Source: JBBROH01 sp038229595 (GTDB lineage Bacteria > Chloroflexota > Chloroflexia > QHBQ01). Taken from it: DNA of 21,128 nucleotides. Position numbers and translations under genes: made by a program. The stretch is from contig JBBROH010000054.1 in assembly GCA_038229595.1 (NCBI GenBank), positions 1-21,128 on the forward strand, in the 5' to 3' direction. The stretch's first letter is position 1. Every line of letters begins with the position of its first letter. Below are positions 12,745 to 19,308 of the stretch, in pieces. The notes under the pieces are model-generated. The model was not told the DNA's origin and made no database searches. It saw only the letters and a list, made by a program, of their open reading frames with translations.

Positions 12745-13614
12745 CTACTTCGTGTACGGTTCTGGATCAACGCGGGTCGCCTCGGCGACGTTGTGGTTGA
12801 CCTCGCCTGGCTTGAGGGTGGCGAGGGTGGCGATTGGTCGCTGGCCCTGCCAGACCTCGTAATGCAAGTGCGGGCCGGTGCTGAAGCCGGTGCTGCCCAT
12901 CTCGCCGAGGACGGTACCGCGCTCGACCGCTTGGCCGTCAGTCACCAGCACCTTCTGGAAGTGGCCGTAGACGGTGTTGTAGCTGCGGCCTGTGGTCGGA
13001 TCGATGTAGCCGAGGATGTAGACCCCGTTGCCCAGGCCGGTGCCGTCGGCGCGATCCTTGAAGGTGTAGGCGACCCCGCGCTGGCTGGCATGGATCGGGC
13101 TGCCGAAGGCGTTGTGGTTGCCGTTGTAGGCGAAGTCCAGCCCGCTGATGCCCTCGCTCTGCCAATGTTCAGCGTTATCCTGGGTGATCACCCAGTCCAG
13201 GCGGGTAGGATCAATCGGACGACCCTGCGGCTTGTCCTCAGCCGTGGTGCCGATAGGACTTTGGGCTGGCTGGCTGGCAGGCAGTTCCACCCCCAACACG
13301 GCCTGGGCCTCACCCATGACCGGGCTGGAGGCTTGTGGGCGGCTGTCCACTAGGCGGGTGAAGCGCGGCTGGTAGCCGATCAGCACCCAGCCAGTCAGCA
13401 GCAGCATGGCGGCCCCGCCCGCGATCAAGGCCCAGCGGCGGGGTCGGGGTGGGTTGGCTGGTCGGGCTGGGCCACTTTGGGCCAGGGTTGCTGGGCCAGG
13501 TAGCGGCGCAGTCGCATCACCGTCGTATTGCAGTCGTCCGGCTACCAGCCGCCCCCAGGATGGCACGGCTCCACTGCGCTCGTCACTAACTACCTTCCGC
13601 ATCTGCTGGCTCAC
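12745..13614 (-). CDS. Membrane-anchored M23-family (LytM) peptidase with one missing zinc ligand
   Basis: GTG 13614 overlaps the previous stop as GTGA and gives 289 residues. There is a cytoplasmic Pro/Arg-rich N-terminus, then a membrane helix at about 61-79 (WALIAGGAAMLLLTGWVLI). An M23 domain follows from about residue 145: SGLDFAYNG, FGSPIHASQRGVAYTF, TVYGHFQKV (H218), VERGTVLGEMGSTG and GPHLHYEVW (H249, H251). M23 enzymes cut peptide cross-links in peptidoglycan. The HxxxD motif reads I156-SGL-D160, so the first zinc-binding His is replaced by Ile. The enzyme may be weak or inactive, or use another ligand. Two further M23-like proteins follow in the operon. Confidence 0.85.
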   Translation of the reverse strand: MSQQMRKVVSDERSGAVPSWGRLVAGRLQYDGDATAPLPGPATLAQSGPARPANPPRPRRWALIAGGAAMLLLTGWVLIGYQPRFTRLVDSRPQASSPVMGEAQAVLGVELPASQPAQSPIGTTAEDKPQGRPIDPTRLDWVITQDNAEHWQSEGISGLDFAYNGNHNAFGSPIHASQRGVAYTFKDRADGTGLGNGVYILGYIDPTTGRSYNTVYGHFQKVLVTDGQAVERGTVLGEMGSTGFSTGPHLHYEVWQGQRPIATLATLKPGEVNHNVAEATRVDPEPYTK

Positions 13615-14420
13615 TGCTGCACCTCCGCTGCCCGCCAGCTTGCCACCAAGCCGTTGACGGTGGCGATGTAGGCGGCCTCGTTGTTATTGTCCGCACTGGG
13701 CGCATAGCGGGGGATGATCGTCTCTGGCGTGCAGCGATCCGAACCGGCACCGCAGTAGAGGCCGGACTGGGTGATCAGCTTGTACCAGTGTTCCGCACTC
13801 TGCACCCAGTTGTTGTAGGCCGCGTAGCCGCCGCTGCACCTATAGCCCGCCACGCAGCGGATGTTGCCGACGGAGAGGTTGGCAACCGCTGCCCCCGCCG
13901 TACCGGCGGTACTCTCGTGGACGAAGAAGGCCACCATGTAGACGGGATCGATGCCGTACTGCACCCCCAGGTCGTAGAAGGCTTGACCGTTATCCGCTGC
14001 GGGCGAACTGTACTGCCGCAGTACCCACCCGATGGTCGCCACGCTAATTGAAGGTGCGCCGCGCAGGTCGTGGTCGCCCGCAGCGGCGCGGCGCACTGCC
14101 CGGCTACCGTTGGGGGCGGCGGCGGGCGCGGCTACGCCTACCATGTTCGCTGGGGGCGGAGCTGCCGTGACCGGCTGTTGCCCTGCGCTGGTCTCTGCCT
14201 GACTTACGTAGCTCAAGCTATGGCTGGCAGTGGGGTCGCCGTCCTGCCAGTAGCTGGCCGTCTGGGGGGTAGGGGGCTGCAAGGCAGCCGCGCTGACCCT
14301 GCTGACCAACTGCCAGCCGAGGCCGAGGCCGCTAACGGTCAGCCAGCCACTCAAGCACAGGCCCAGTAGCAGAATCGTCCCCCGCTTGAACCGTCGCAGC
14401 ACCCGCCGCTTGTTGTTCAT
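13611..14420 (-). CDS. Secreted or membrane-anchored glucosaminidase/lysozyme-like hydrolase
   Basis: ATG 14420 overlaps the previous stop as ATGA and gives 269 residues. A basic start and a hydrophobic helix at about 15-32 (TILLLGLCLSGWLTVSGL) form a signal or anchor. After a Pro/Ala-rich linker the domain starts near residue 145: FYDLGVQYGIDPVYMVAFF, then VHESTAGT with E169 as the likely catalytic acid, VGNIRC, and YNNWVQSAEHWYKLI. This matches the lysozyme-like fold of endo-beta-N-acetylglucosaminidases (PF01832 type), which cut glycan strands of the wall. Paired with the M23 genes, it would open the cell wall for a trans-envelope structure. Confidence 0.75.
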   Translation of the reverse strand: MNNKRRVLRRFKRGTILLLGLCLSGWLTVSGLGLGWQLVSRVSAAALQPPTPQTASYWQDGDPTASHSLSYVSQAETSAGQQPVTAAPPPANMVGVAAPAAAPNGSRAVRRAAAGDHDLRGAPSISVATIGWVLRQYSSPAADNGQAFYDLGVQYGIDPVYMVAFFVHESTAGTAGAAVANLSVGNIRCVAGYRCSGGYAAYNNWVQSAEHWYKLITQSGLYCGAGSDRCTPETIIPRYAPSADNNNEAAYIATVNGLVASWRAAEVQQ

Positions 14421-15376
14421 GCCATTTCCTCCTTGCCTTGCCCTGCCAGCCTTGTTCGTCGGGCTGCCGCGAACCGCCTAACCCCTTTACCCAGCCCCAG
14501 CCCCAGGCTGATCATGTCCTGGCGGAGCGGGTCGTAGCCGCTCCCCTGCATCCCCTGCACCGCCACCAGTTGTACGCCCCCCTGCCCTAGCGGCACGATC
14601 ACCTGCCCCCCTTGCAGCAGTGACCAGCCCGCGGCGAACGCGCCGCGCACCTGCTGCCAGCGCAACTGTTCCGCCTCGGTCGCGGCGGGGTCGGGGTGGG
14701 CGGCGGGCAGCAACTCGCCCGCCACCGCCCCGGCCACCGTCATCAGCAGCAGCCGACTGCGCTCGTAATCCAGGTCGTAAGCGGCTAGCCTGCGGCTCAG
14801 GGCCGCAAAGGCTGCATAGTACATGGTCAGCCAGGGCAGCCCCCGCCCTGCCAGTGCCGCATAGTAAGCCGCCAGCCGGATTGCCCAGTCCAGAGCCGCC
14901 TCATATGTGCGGCGGCGGGGGTAGGCGGCTACCGTGTGGTGGCGTAGGCGGTCGTCGGACGGCGCGGAAAGAGCCGCCAGGTGGCGTTGGAACTGCCACT
15001 CGGCCTGCCACCAGGCTCCCCGCCCGATCCGCAGCAGTGCCAGGTGGCGCAGCCGCCGCACGGCCTGCTCACCTTCGACCCCCCCGCCCAGGCACTCGGC
15101 GAGGGGAATGACTGCCCCCAGCACCAGGCCGTCTCGTACCATTACCACCTCGTGGTCGAGGTCAACCGCGATGCCGCCGAGCGGGTCCACCCCGACCGTG
15201 ATGCTGCCGCTATCGGTCAGGGTCAGCACCCACTCCCGCAGAGCCATCTCAGCCAGTTCTCTCCCAGCGTGCTGGGCGGTCGGGTGCAGGCGCAAGCCAC
15301 CAGCGAGGAAGCTACCGTCGGCAGGCGCAGCGGCCCCGTCCACGACAAACTGGTAAAAGCGTGGCAAGCCGCTCAC
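14417..15376 (-). CDS. 319-residue protein of unknown function
   Basis: GTG 15376 overlaps the preceding stop as GTGA. The N-terminal 110 residues look beta-rich (WVLTLTDSGSITVGVDPLGG, VVMVRDGLVLGAVIPL). The central part is helical and aromatic (WWQAEWQFQRHL, LDWAIRLAAYYAALAG, WLTMYYAAFAALSRRLAAYD). The C-terminus is basic (GVRRFAAARRTRLAG). There is no clear membrane helix, although some helices are hydrophobic enough to be peripheral. No family or catalytic motif is recognised. It lies between a membrane protein and the glucosaminidase, tightly coupled to both, so it probably belongs to the same complex. Confidence 0.75.
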   Translation of the reverse strand: MSGLPRFYQFVVDGAAAPADGSFLAGGLRLHPTAQHAGRELAEMALREWVLTLTDSGSITVGVDPLGGIAVDLDHEVVMVRDGLVLGAVIPLAECLGGGVEGEQAVRRLRHLALLRIGRGAWWQAEWQFQRHLAALSAPSDDRLRHHTVAAYPRRRTYEAALDWAIRLAAYYAALAGRGLPWLTMYYAAFAALSRRLAAYDLDYERSRLLLMTVAGAVAGELLPAAHPDPAATEAEQLRWQQVRGAFAAGWSLLQGGQVIVPLGQGGVQLVAVQGMQGSGYDPLRQDMISLGLGLGKGVRRFAAARRTRLAGQGKEEMA

Positions 15377-16209
15377 TGGCCCACCGCCTTACAACTTGCC
15401 GCCAGCATCTGCGCCTCATCCTCTTTGGCCGGGCGCAGGTGGGCCAGCGTTCCGTCGTTAACGTAGTAGAACGTCCGGTTCTGGATCGTCTGGTAGATGT
15501 GTGGGTAGCCAGTGCCAGGTACCTGGCAGATACCCACCACTGCGGGCAGCAGGCCGATGTCGCCGCTGAACATGGTGGTGGGCGGCCCCTCGACCGTGAT
15601 GCCCTGGCTGAGGTTCGACCCCGCGACCACGATCAGGCCCGGCCTACCGCGACCGTCGACGGCCAGGTTGACCGACTCGATGTAGGTCGGCTGGCCGCTG
15701 GCCCGCTCCTCGGCCAGGTTGAGCCAGGTGTAGACCCGATCCATACGAGGCCGACCGTACTGATAGTCATCCTTCTTGACTGCTAGGAAAGGGCCGACCA
15801 CGTAGACCAGCAGCAGGATCGCTGTTATCACACCAGCACCTCCGACCAGCCAGCGCACTGGCAGCTGGATAGTGCGCTGGCCGAGCTGTGCCCCCTGTTG
15901 CGGGTAGGTAGCAGCGCGGGCCGCAGGCTGCTGGTCAGCTTGCCCGCGCTGCCTGGTCGGGGGTTCGTCACCCTCCTCATCCGGCCAAGCCTGCTCATCT
16001 TCTTCCGCTGCCTCATCCACCGAGCGGCTGGCCGCCTCGTGCAAGCGGCGCAACTCGTCCCCGGCGGGTACGCTAGCGATCTCCACTTGCCCAGGCCGCT
16101 CCCGCAGCGGCTGTTCGCTGGCTGGGGGCAGCAGCCTTTCCCCGGTCTGGGTGAAGCCACCTACCGGGGAGCGGTGGTAGCTGCTTGTTTGGTCACGTTC
16201 ACGGCTCAT
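15373..16209 (-). CDS. Single-pass membrane protein of unknown function
   Basis: The start is ATG 16209 (MSRERDQ), with GGAGGG about 9 nt upstream; an earlier in-frame start lacks a site. This gives 278 residues. The N-terminal 105 residues or so are hydrophilic and acidic (VDEAAEEDEQAWPDEEGDE). A membrane helix follows at about 121-140 (WLVGGAGVITAILLLVYVVG), then an extracytoplasmic domain (VYTWLNLAEERASG, LIVVAGSNLSQGITV, GDIGLLPAVVGICQV, IQNRTFYYV) with two cysteines. This topology is like structural subunits of secretion or conjugation complexes, but no family is recognised. Confidence 0.75.
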   Translation of the reverse strand: MSRERDQTSSYHRSPVGGFTQTGERLLPPASEQPLRERPGQVEIASVPAGDELRRLHEAASRSVDEAAEEDEQAWPDEEGDEPPTRQRGQADQQPAARAATYPQQGAQLGQRTIQLPVRWLVGGAGVITAILLLVYVVGPFLAVKKDDYQYGRPRMDRVYTWLNLAEERASGQPTYIESVNLAVDGRGRPGLIVVAGSNLSQGITVEGPPTTMFSGDIGLLPAVVGICQVPGTGYPHIYQTIQNRTFYYVNDGTLAHLRPAKEDEAQMLAASCKAVGQ

Positions 16210-16226
16210 CTTGATCCCTCCTTGCA

Positions 16227-17588
16227 TTACTTGTCCACCCAACGGATCGCCGCCCGCAGCCCCGGCACCCGCCGGGCGAGGCGGCCAAGCCTGGCGGCCC
16301 AGTCGTCAGGTTCGCTCGCTGCCGCCTGGTCTACCGTGCGCCCCCCCTGCTCCTCGATGCGGACACGCTGGGGGGCGGTCAGGCTGGTAGTGGTGCTACT
16401 ACCAGCTTCGCGTTGTTCCCGTTCCAGGCCGCGCCAATCGCGGGTGGCGGTCGGGAGCGACGGCCCTGCGCCTACTTGCAGCGGGGCGGCTGGTGCCGGG
16501 GCTTGCGCGGCCCGGCTGCCAGTGGCTACCCGCCGCCCCTGCTCCTGCACCTCGGCGGCCCGGAGCGGTCTGGTCGGGGTGGCGTAGCTGGTCGCTTGGC
16601 TGAACTGCATCCGCTGGTAGAGGTCGAGGAAGGTAGCCAGCGGCACCACCTGCCCCGCTAGCTGCTCCCTCGCTGCCGTGAGTGGCAGCCGCAGCACCTT
16701 GAGTGTGCTGTCCGGGTCAACCACGATCCCCTTCTCGGCCACGATGCGGGCCGTCTCGTAAGCGGCCATCCCCTCGGAGGTTGACCAGAGCGTGAGCCAA
16801 CCAAAAGTTCGTTCCCTATGCGCCTGGCCCAGCCGCAGGCCGACGTGGTAGCGGGTGAGCGCATCCTGGTCGCGACCTACCACCTTACCGTGCGCTACCC
16901 GCCGGATCAGCACCTTGGCGTAATCGTTGCAGAGCGGCGCACCGCCGTCGGCCCGCATCTTTTCGAGCGCGACCGCACCGGGGGTGGCAGAGTAGGTGCG
17001 GTAGGTAGGCAACTTCGCCCCGTTCGTCCGCTCGATGACGATCTCCCAATACTCGGCCAGCATTTGCAGGTAGCGGGTGCAGCCCGCGATGATGATGTCG
17101 TCGGCCTTGCGCCCAACGAAGCTAAGACCTCGCTCCCGCACCGCCTGCAAGGCGGCCAGCACGGTACGCGCCTTGCGCTCGCCGCCGATGGGCAGCACCG
17201 TCGGCTCCACCTCTTGGGGGCAGCGACTAACTTCCACCAGGGTCGGGTAGACCAGGATGGTAAGCAGCGGGCTGTCGTACACGAGGCTGACCTCGACCTG
17301 GGCTTGCAGCCAGGCCCCGCCGCAATCATCCAACCCCTCCGGCCAGACGTTGCACTTCGTCTTCGCCACGTAGCCGCTGGTGCGGGTGGGCAGTGGAGCG
17401 AGGCCGACCAGCGGCGTAGCGGCCCTCGGCGCGGGGGCTGCATTGGCGGCGGGGGCGGGGGTGGCAGCCCGCTTACCCAGCGGGGGCGTAGCCGTACCAC
17501 CCACACCGGGGGCCGCATCGTTGAGGTGCGGTAGGGGCGGTGCGCCTGGCACCCGCCCGTCATAGTTTGTTGTTGGCTGCATACCCAT
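16227..17588 (-). CDS. 453-residue protein of unknown function with disordered ends
   Basis: The start is ATG 17588, with GGAGGGGGG upstream. Residues 1-65 are Pro/Ala-rich and probably disordered. The core (about 70-330) is soluble and mixed alpha/beta: LQAQVEVSLVYDSPLLTILV, IGGERKARTVLAALQAVRER, DIIIAGCTRYLQMLAEYWEI, GWLTLWSTSEGMAAYETARI. The rest is again Ala/Gln/Arg-rich. Four or five cysteines lie in the core. There is no Walker motif, membrane helix or nuclease motif. It is the largest protein of the operon. Disordered arms around a compact core suggest a scaffold or hub, but this is inference. Confidence 0.75.
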   Translation of the reverse strand: MGMQPTTNYDGRVPGAPPLPHLNDAAPGVGGTATPPLGKRAATPAPAANAAPAPRAATPLVGLAPLPTRTSGYVAKTKCNVWPEGLDDCGGAWLQAQVEVSLVYDSPLLTILVYPTLVEVSRCPQEVEPTVLPIGGERKARTVLAALQAVRERGLSFVGRKADDIIIAGCTRYLQMLAEYWEIVIERTNGAKLPTYRTYSATPGAVALEKMRADGGAPLCNDYAKVLIRRVAHGKVVGRDQDALTRYHVGLRLGQAHRERTFGWLTLWSTSEGMAAYETARIVAEKGIVVDPDSTLKVLRLPLTAAREQLAGQVVPLATFLDLYQRMQFSQATSYATPTRPLRAAEVQEQGRRVATGSRAAQAPAPAAPLQVGAGPSLPTATRDWRGLEREQREAGSSTTTSLTAPQRVRIEEQGGRTVDQAAASEPDDWAARLGRLARRVPGLRAAIRWVDK

Positions 17589-17620
17589 CACTTCCCCCCT
17601 CCGCTAGTCGTGTTCACCCC

Positions 17621-17640
17621 GCTCTAATCTGCTCTAATCT
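17621..17640. repeat. 10-bp tandem duplication
   Basis: GCTCTAATCT occurs twice in succession (17621-17630, 17631-17640), spanning the stop of the 45-residue frame. It looks like a small slippage duplication in the intergenic stretch. Confidence 0.9.
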
Positions 17641-17771
17641 TGCTGCTGGGTGGTAGTCTGCTGCTCTTGGCCCAGGTCGGCCAGCTTCGCCCTGGCGCGC
17701 TCCAGTTGCAGGCGCAGCACCGCCGTCTCCGCGTCGTCTCCCTGCCCCGCCTCTACCTCACCCCGCCTCAT
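17634..17771 (-). CDS. 45-residue coiled-coil peptide (tentative)
   Basis: ATG 17771 to TAG 17634-17636. The product begins MRRGEVEAGQGDDAETAVL and continues with heptad-like leucines (LRLQLERARAKLADLG), ending in Thr/Gln. It fits the gap between two better-supported genes, but no ribosome site precedes the ATG, so translation is uncertain. A small coiled-coil partner of the neighbouring large protein is plausible. Confidence 0.35.
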   Translation of the reverse strand: MRRGEVEAGQGDDAETAVLRLQLERARAKLADLGQEQQTTTQQQD

Positions 17772-17841
17772 GGCCGAGGACGAGGGTGGGCGGCCTGGAT
17801 GGGGTTGGGGGGGTAGGCCTCTCCTCCACCGCCCCCTCCCC

Positions 17842-17961
17842 CTAGAACATTCGGGGCAGAGTCTCGCCCTGCTGCCGCTGCTCTACCATGTAGGCTGGGG
17901 TCTGCCCCTCGCTCACTGCCCGCTGGGTGGCGTACTGCCACAGGTTCGCTGGATTAGTCAT
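17842..17961 (-). CDS. 39-residue peptide, coupled to the upstream gene
   Basis: ATG 17961 overlaps the end of the preceding gene by eight bases and has GAGGAGGGG just upstream, a strong site. The product begins MTNPANLWQYATQRAVSEGQ and ends LPRMF. It is helical-looking with no membrane segment or cysteine. The overlap and ribosome site make it a real small gene; its function is unknown. Confidence 0.6.
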   Translation of the reverse strand: MTNPANLWQYATQRAVSEGQTPAYMVEQRQQGETLPRMF

Positions 17962-18184
17962 CGTTCCCCTCCTCTATGATCTGCTGGGCGACGGCCAGGC
18001 GGTAGCTGGCAGTGACCTCGCCCGCGGCTCCTACCCTCGCTGCCCGCCGTAGGTCGGGGTCTATACGCCGCTCGGCACGGCTGGCTAGGCCGAGGGTGTA
18101 GCGGTCGTAGCTGCGCTCACAGGCCGCCGTCCGCTGCCGCTCCTTGCGTGACTTGCTCTGGGTATGCTGGATCGTTGCTTTCAT
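17954..18184 (-). CDS. 76-residue basic protein of unknown function
   Basis: ATG 18184 follows AAGGAGG (18196-18202) and overlaps the leader peptide stop as ATGA. The product begins MKATIQHTQSKSRKERQRTA, is Arg/Lys-rich in the first half, and has a helical second half (VTASYRLAVAQQIIEEGND). No known family is recognised. Its position as first full gene of the long operon and its charge would suit a nucleic-acid-binding or regulatory protein, but no HTH is visible. Confidence 0.6.
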   Translation of the reverse strand: MKATIQHTQSKSRKERQRTAACERSYDRYTLGLASRAERRIDPDLRRAARVGAAGEVTASYRLAVAQQIIEEGNDD

Positions 18185-18270
18185 CTGGTTTGTGCCTCCT
18201 TAATGCAAAATGCCCCTACGCTGGTCGCTGGTGGGCGAACCGCGCAGGGGCAAGTGAAGATCATCGCCAT
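18181..18270 (-). CDS. 29-residue leader peptide spanning a strong hairpin
   Basis: ATG 18270 follows GGGAGGG (18274-18280). The frame ends with TGA at 18183-18181, overlapping the next ATG as ATGA. The product begins MAMIFTCPCAVRPPATSVG. The hairpin at 18212-18251 lies inside the frame, so ribosomes on the leader would decide whether it folds. The arrangement resembles translational attenuation or coupling. The frame is open further upstream, but no better start is visible. Confidence 0.5.
   Translation of the reverse strand: MAMIFTCPCAVRPPATSVGAFCIKEAQTR
18212..18251 (-). promoter_or_regulatory. Leader hairpin upstream of the long operon
   Basis: On the minus strand GCCCCTGCGC pairs with GCGTAGGGGC (10 bp with one G:U). 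An inner stem GGT(T)CGC / GCGACC closes on loop CCACCA. ATTTT follows, then the ribosome site AAGGAGG of the next gene. The T run is too short for a classic terminator. Attenuation or control of ribosome access is more likely. Confidence 0.5.
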
Positions 18271-18312
18271 AGCCCTCCCTGGTCGAGGTGGAGTCCAGCT
18301 ATGCTGATCTCT

Positions 18313-18348
18313 ATCCGACTCCGAGGTTGCTGTGGTATAATCCGACTC
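18313..18348. repeat. Pair of 9-bp direct repeats upstream of the long operon
   Basis: ATCCGACTC occurs at 18313-18321 and 18340-18348, 27 bp apart (about 2.5 helical turns). A TATAAT (18336-18341, plus strand) overlaps the second copy without a convincing -35 box. The repeats resemble part of the parS-like motif (ATCCGCTY) and may bind a regulator. No clear promoter for the leftward operon was found in 18271-18459. Confidence 0.45.
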
Positions 18349-18389
18349 GCCTTCGCTACGTGGCCTGAGAAACCTTAGCGTTGGCTGTT

Positions 18390-18437
18390 GTACCCTCACC
18401 TCGGTTTCAGCCGGGGTGGGGGTATCCGTCTATTTAG
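18390..18437 (+). repeat. Solo IS200/IS605-type end hairpin
   Basis: After GTAC (18390-18393), a 12-bp stem runs 18393-18404 / 18411-18422 with loop TTTCAG. Its two T:G pairs are stable only in the plus-strand version. It is followed by TATCCGTCTATTTAG, the same order of signals as at 192 and 8313. No transposase gene adjoins it. It separates the par operon from the leftward operon and could also end transcripts, but it lacks a T tract. Confidence 0.5.
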
Positions 18438-18459
18438 TTATTTCCTAGAAACTATGTCC

Positions 18460-19308
18460 TCACTGTTCACCTAGCAGTTCGTTCAGAAAGTCGCGCACTC
18501 GCCTAATGTCAGCACGCTGGTCGGCGGTGGATGGAGGCGCAAGTTCCCCCTTATCTACCCGCTTTGCCCAGCTGTTACCCCAGTAGCTCTGCTGACGAAC
18601 ACCTGGCTGTCTGGTTGGTTCATCTTGTTGTGCTGGTTGGACTTGGCGTGTAGGAGAATGATCCGCTCGGATCGGATCGGCATTTGGTTGAATTGAGGTA
18701 GATGAGACGTAGCCACGTATGTCACGGAGCCTAATCTCTCCTCGCATATAAGCTGCCAGGGCTGCTGGGTTTTCAGCGGCGGCGATACGTATCTCCACGT
18801 AGTCAGTAGACTTGCCCAGCAGCTTTGCCACTGACTCATTAGTGCCATAGTGACTTTTGAGACGTGACAAAGCTGCACATTCGTCATCGATCCGCAAATC
18901 ATTACGTTGCAAGTTCTCCAGCAAAGCGACCAGTTCTGCCTTGTCATCATCGTAGTCGCGCACCACAACCGGGATTTGGCGCAGGCCTACCTCCAGCGCA
19001 GCAGCTAGCCTGCTCGAACCAGCAACCAGTTCATATACAGGTCGGTCGGATCGTGCGCCAATGTTGCGCACTATAACCGGCTCCAAAACTCCGTATTCCT
19101 CAACTGAAGCGGTTAGTTCCGCTTGCTGTCCTACATCGCGGTACTGGCGCGGCTGACGCGGATTAGGTTTAATAACACGGGGATCAAGATCGGTAACATC
19201 TTCCTCATTACCAACCAGTTCTGAAACTTGGGTCGTTGGTCTCAGCCCAATCGGGGCTTCGGCAAGCCCTCTAATCTGCGTAGCGAACTTTGAGGGCTTA
19301 TTGGGCAT
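18460..19308 (-). CDS. parB: ParB partition protein (centromere-binding)
   Basis: The start is ATG 19308, which overlaps the parA stop by 11 bases and follows GAGGAA; an upstream in-frame start is less likely. This gives 282 residues. The N-terminal domain has the ParB/Srx pattern: NPRQPRQ, VEEYGVLEPVIVR, then YELVAGSSRLAAALEVG (the GxxR nucleotide-binding box, as GSSR) and LLENLQRNDL. An HTH region follows (LSRLKSHYGTNESVAKLLGK). The C-terminus (VRDFLNELLGE) fits a dimerisation helix. ParB binds parS, spreads using CTP, and works with ParA to segregate the replicon. A parS-like motif lies inside this gene at 18661. Confidence 0.92.
   Translation of the reverse strand: MPNKPSKFATQIRGLAEAPIGLRPTTQVSELVGNEEDVTDLDPRVIKPNPRQPRQYRDVGQQAELTASVEEYGVLEPVIVRNIGARSDRPVYELVAGSSRLAAALEVGLRQIPVVVRDYDDDKAELVALLENLQRNDLRIDDECAALSRLKSHYGTNESVAKLLGKSTDYVEIRIAAAENPAALAAYMRGEIRLRDIRGYVSSTSIQPNADPIRADHSPTRQVQPAQQDEPTRQPGVRQQSYWGNSWAKRVDKGELAPPSTADQRADIRRVRDFLNELLGEQ
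18661..18677 (+). promoter_or_regulatory. parS-like site, copy 1 (inside parB)
   Basis: ATCCGCTCGGATCGGAT, identical to copy 3 and 16/17 identical to copy 2 on the opposite strand. It contains the inverted repeat ATCCG-CT-CGGAT. It lies within coding sequence, as parS sites often do. Confidence 0.5.

Noticed and set aside
10169..13353. Long plus-strand open frames (10169-11329, 12214-13353)
   Set aside because: They are antisense to the tightly overlapping leftward operon, are rich in Arg, Pro and Gly, lack ribosome sites and show no domain.
18181..18399. 72-residue frame extending upstream of the leader peptide
   Set aside because: The upstream part has no ribosome site and low-complexity composition. 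Only the 29-residue form from 18270 is supported.
18393..18422. Rho-independent terminator for parB
   Set aside because: The stem contains A:C mismatches in the minus-strand orientation and no T tract follows. It fits an insertion-sequence end better.
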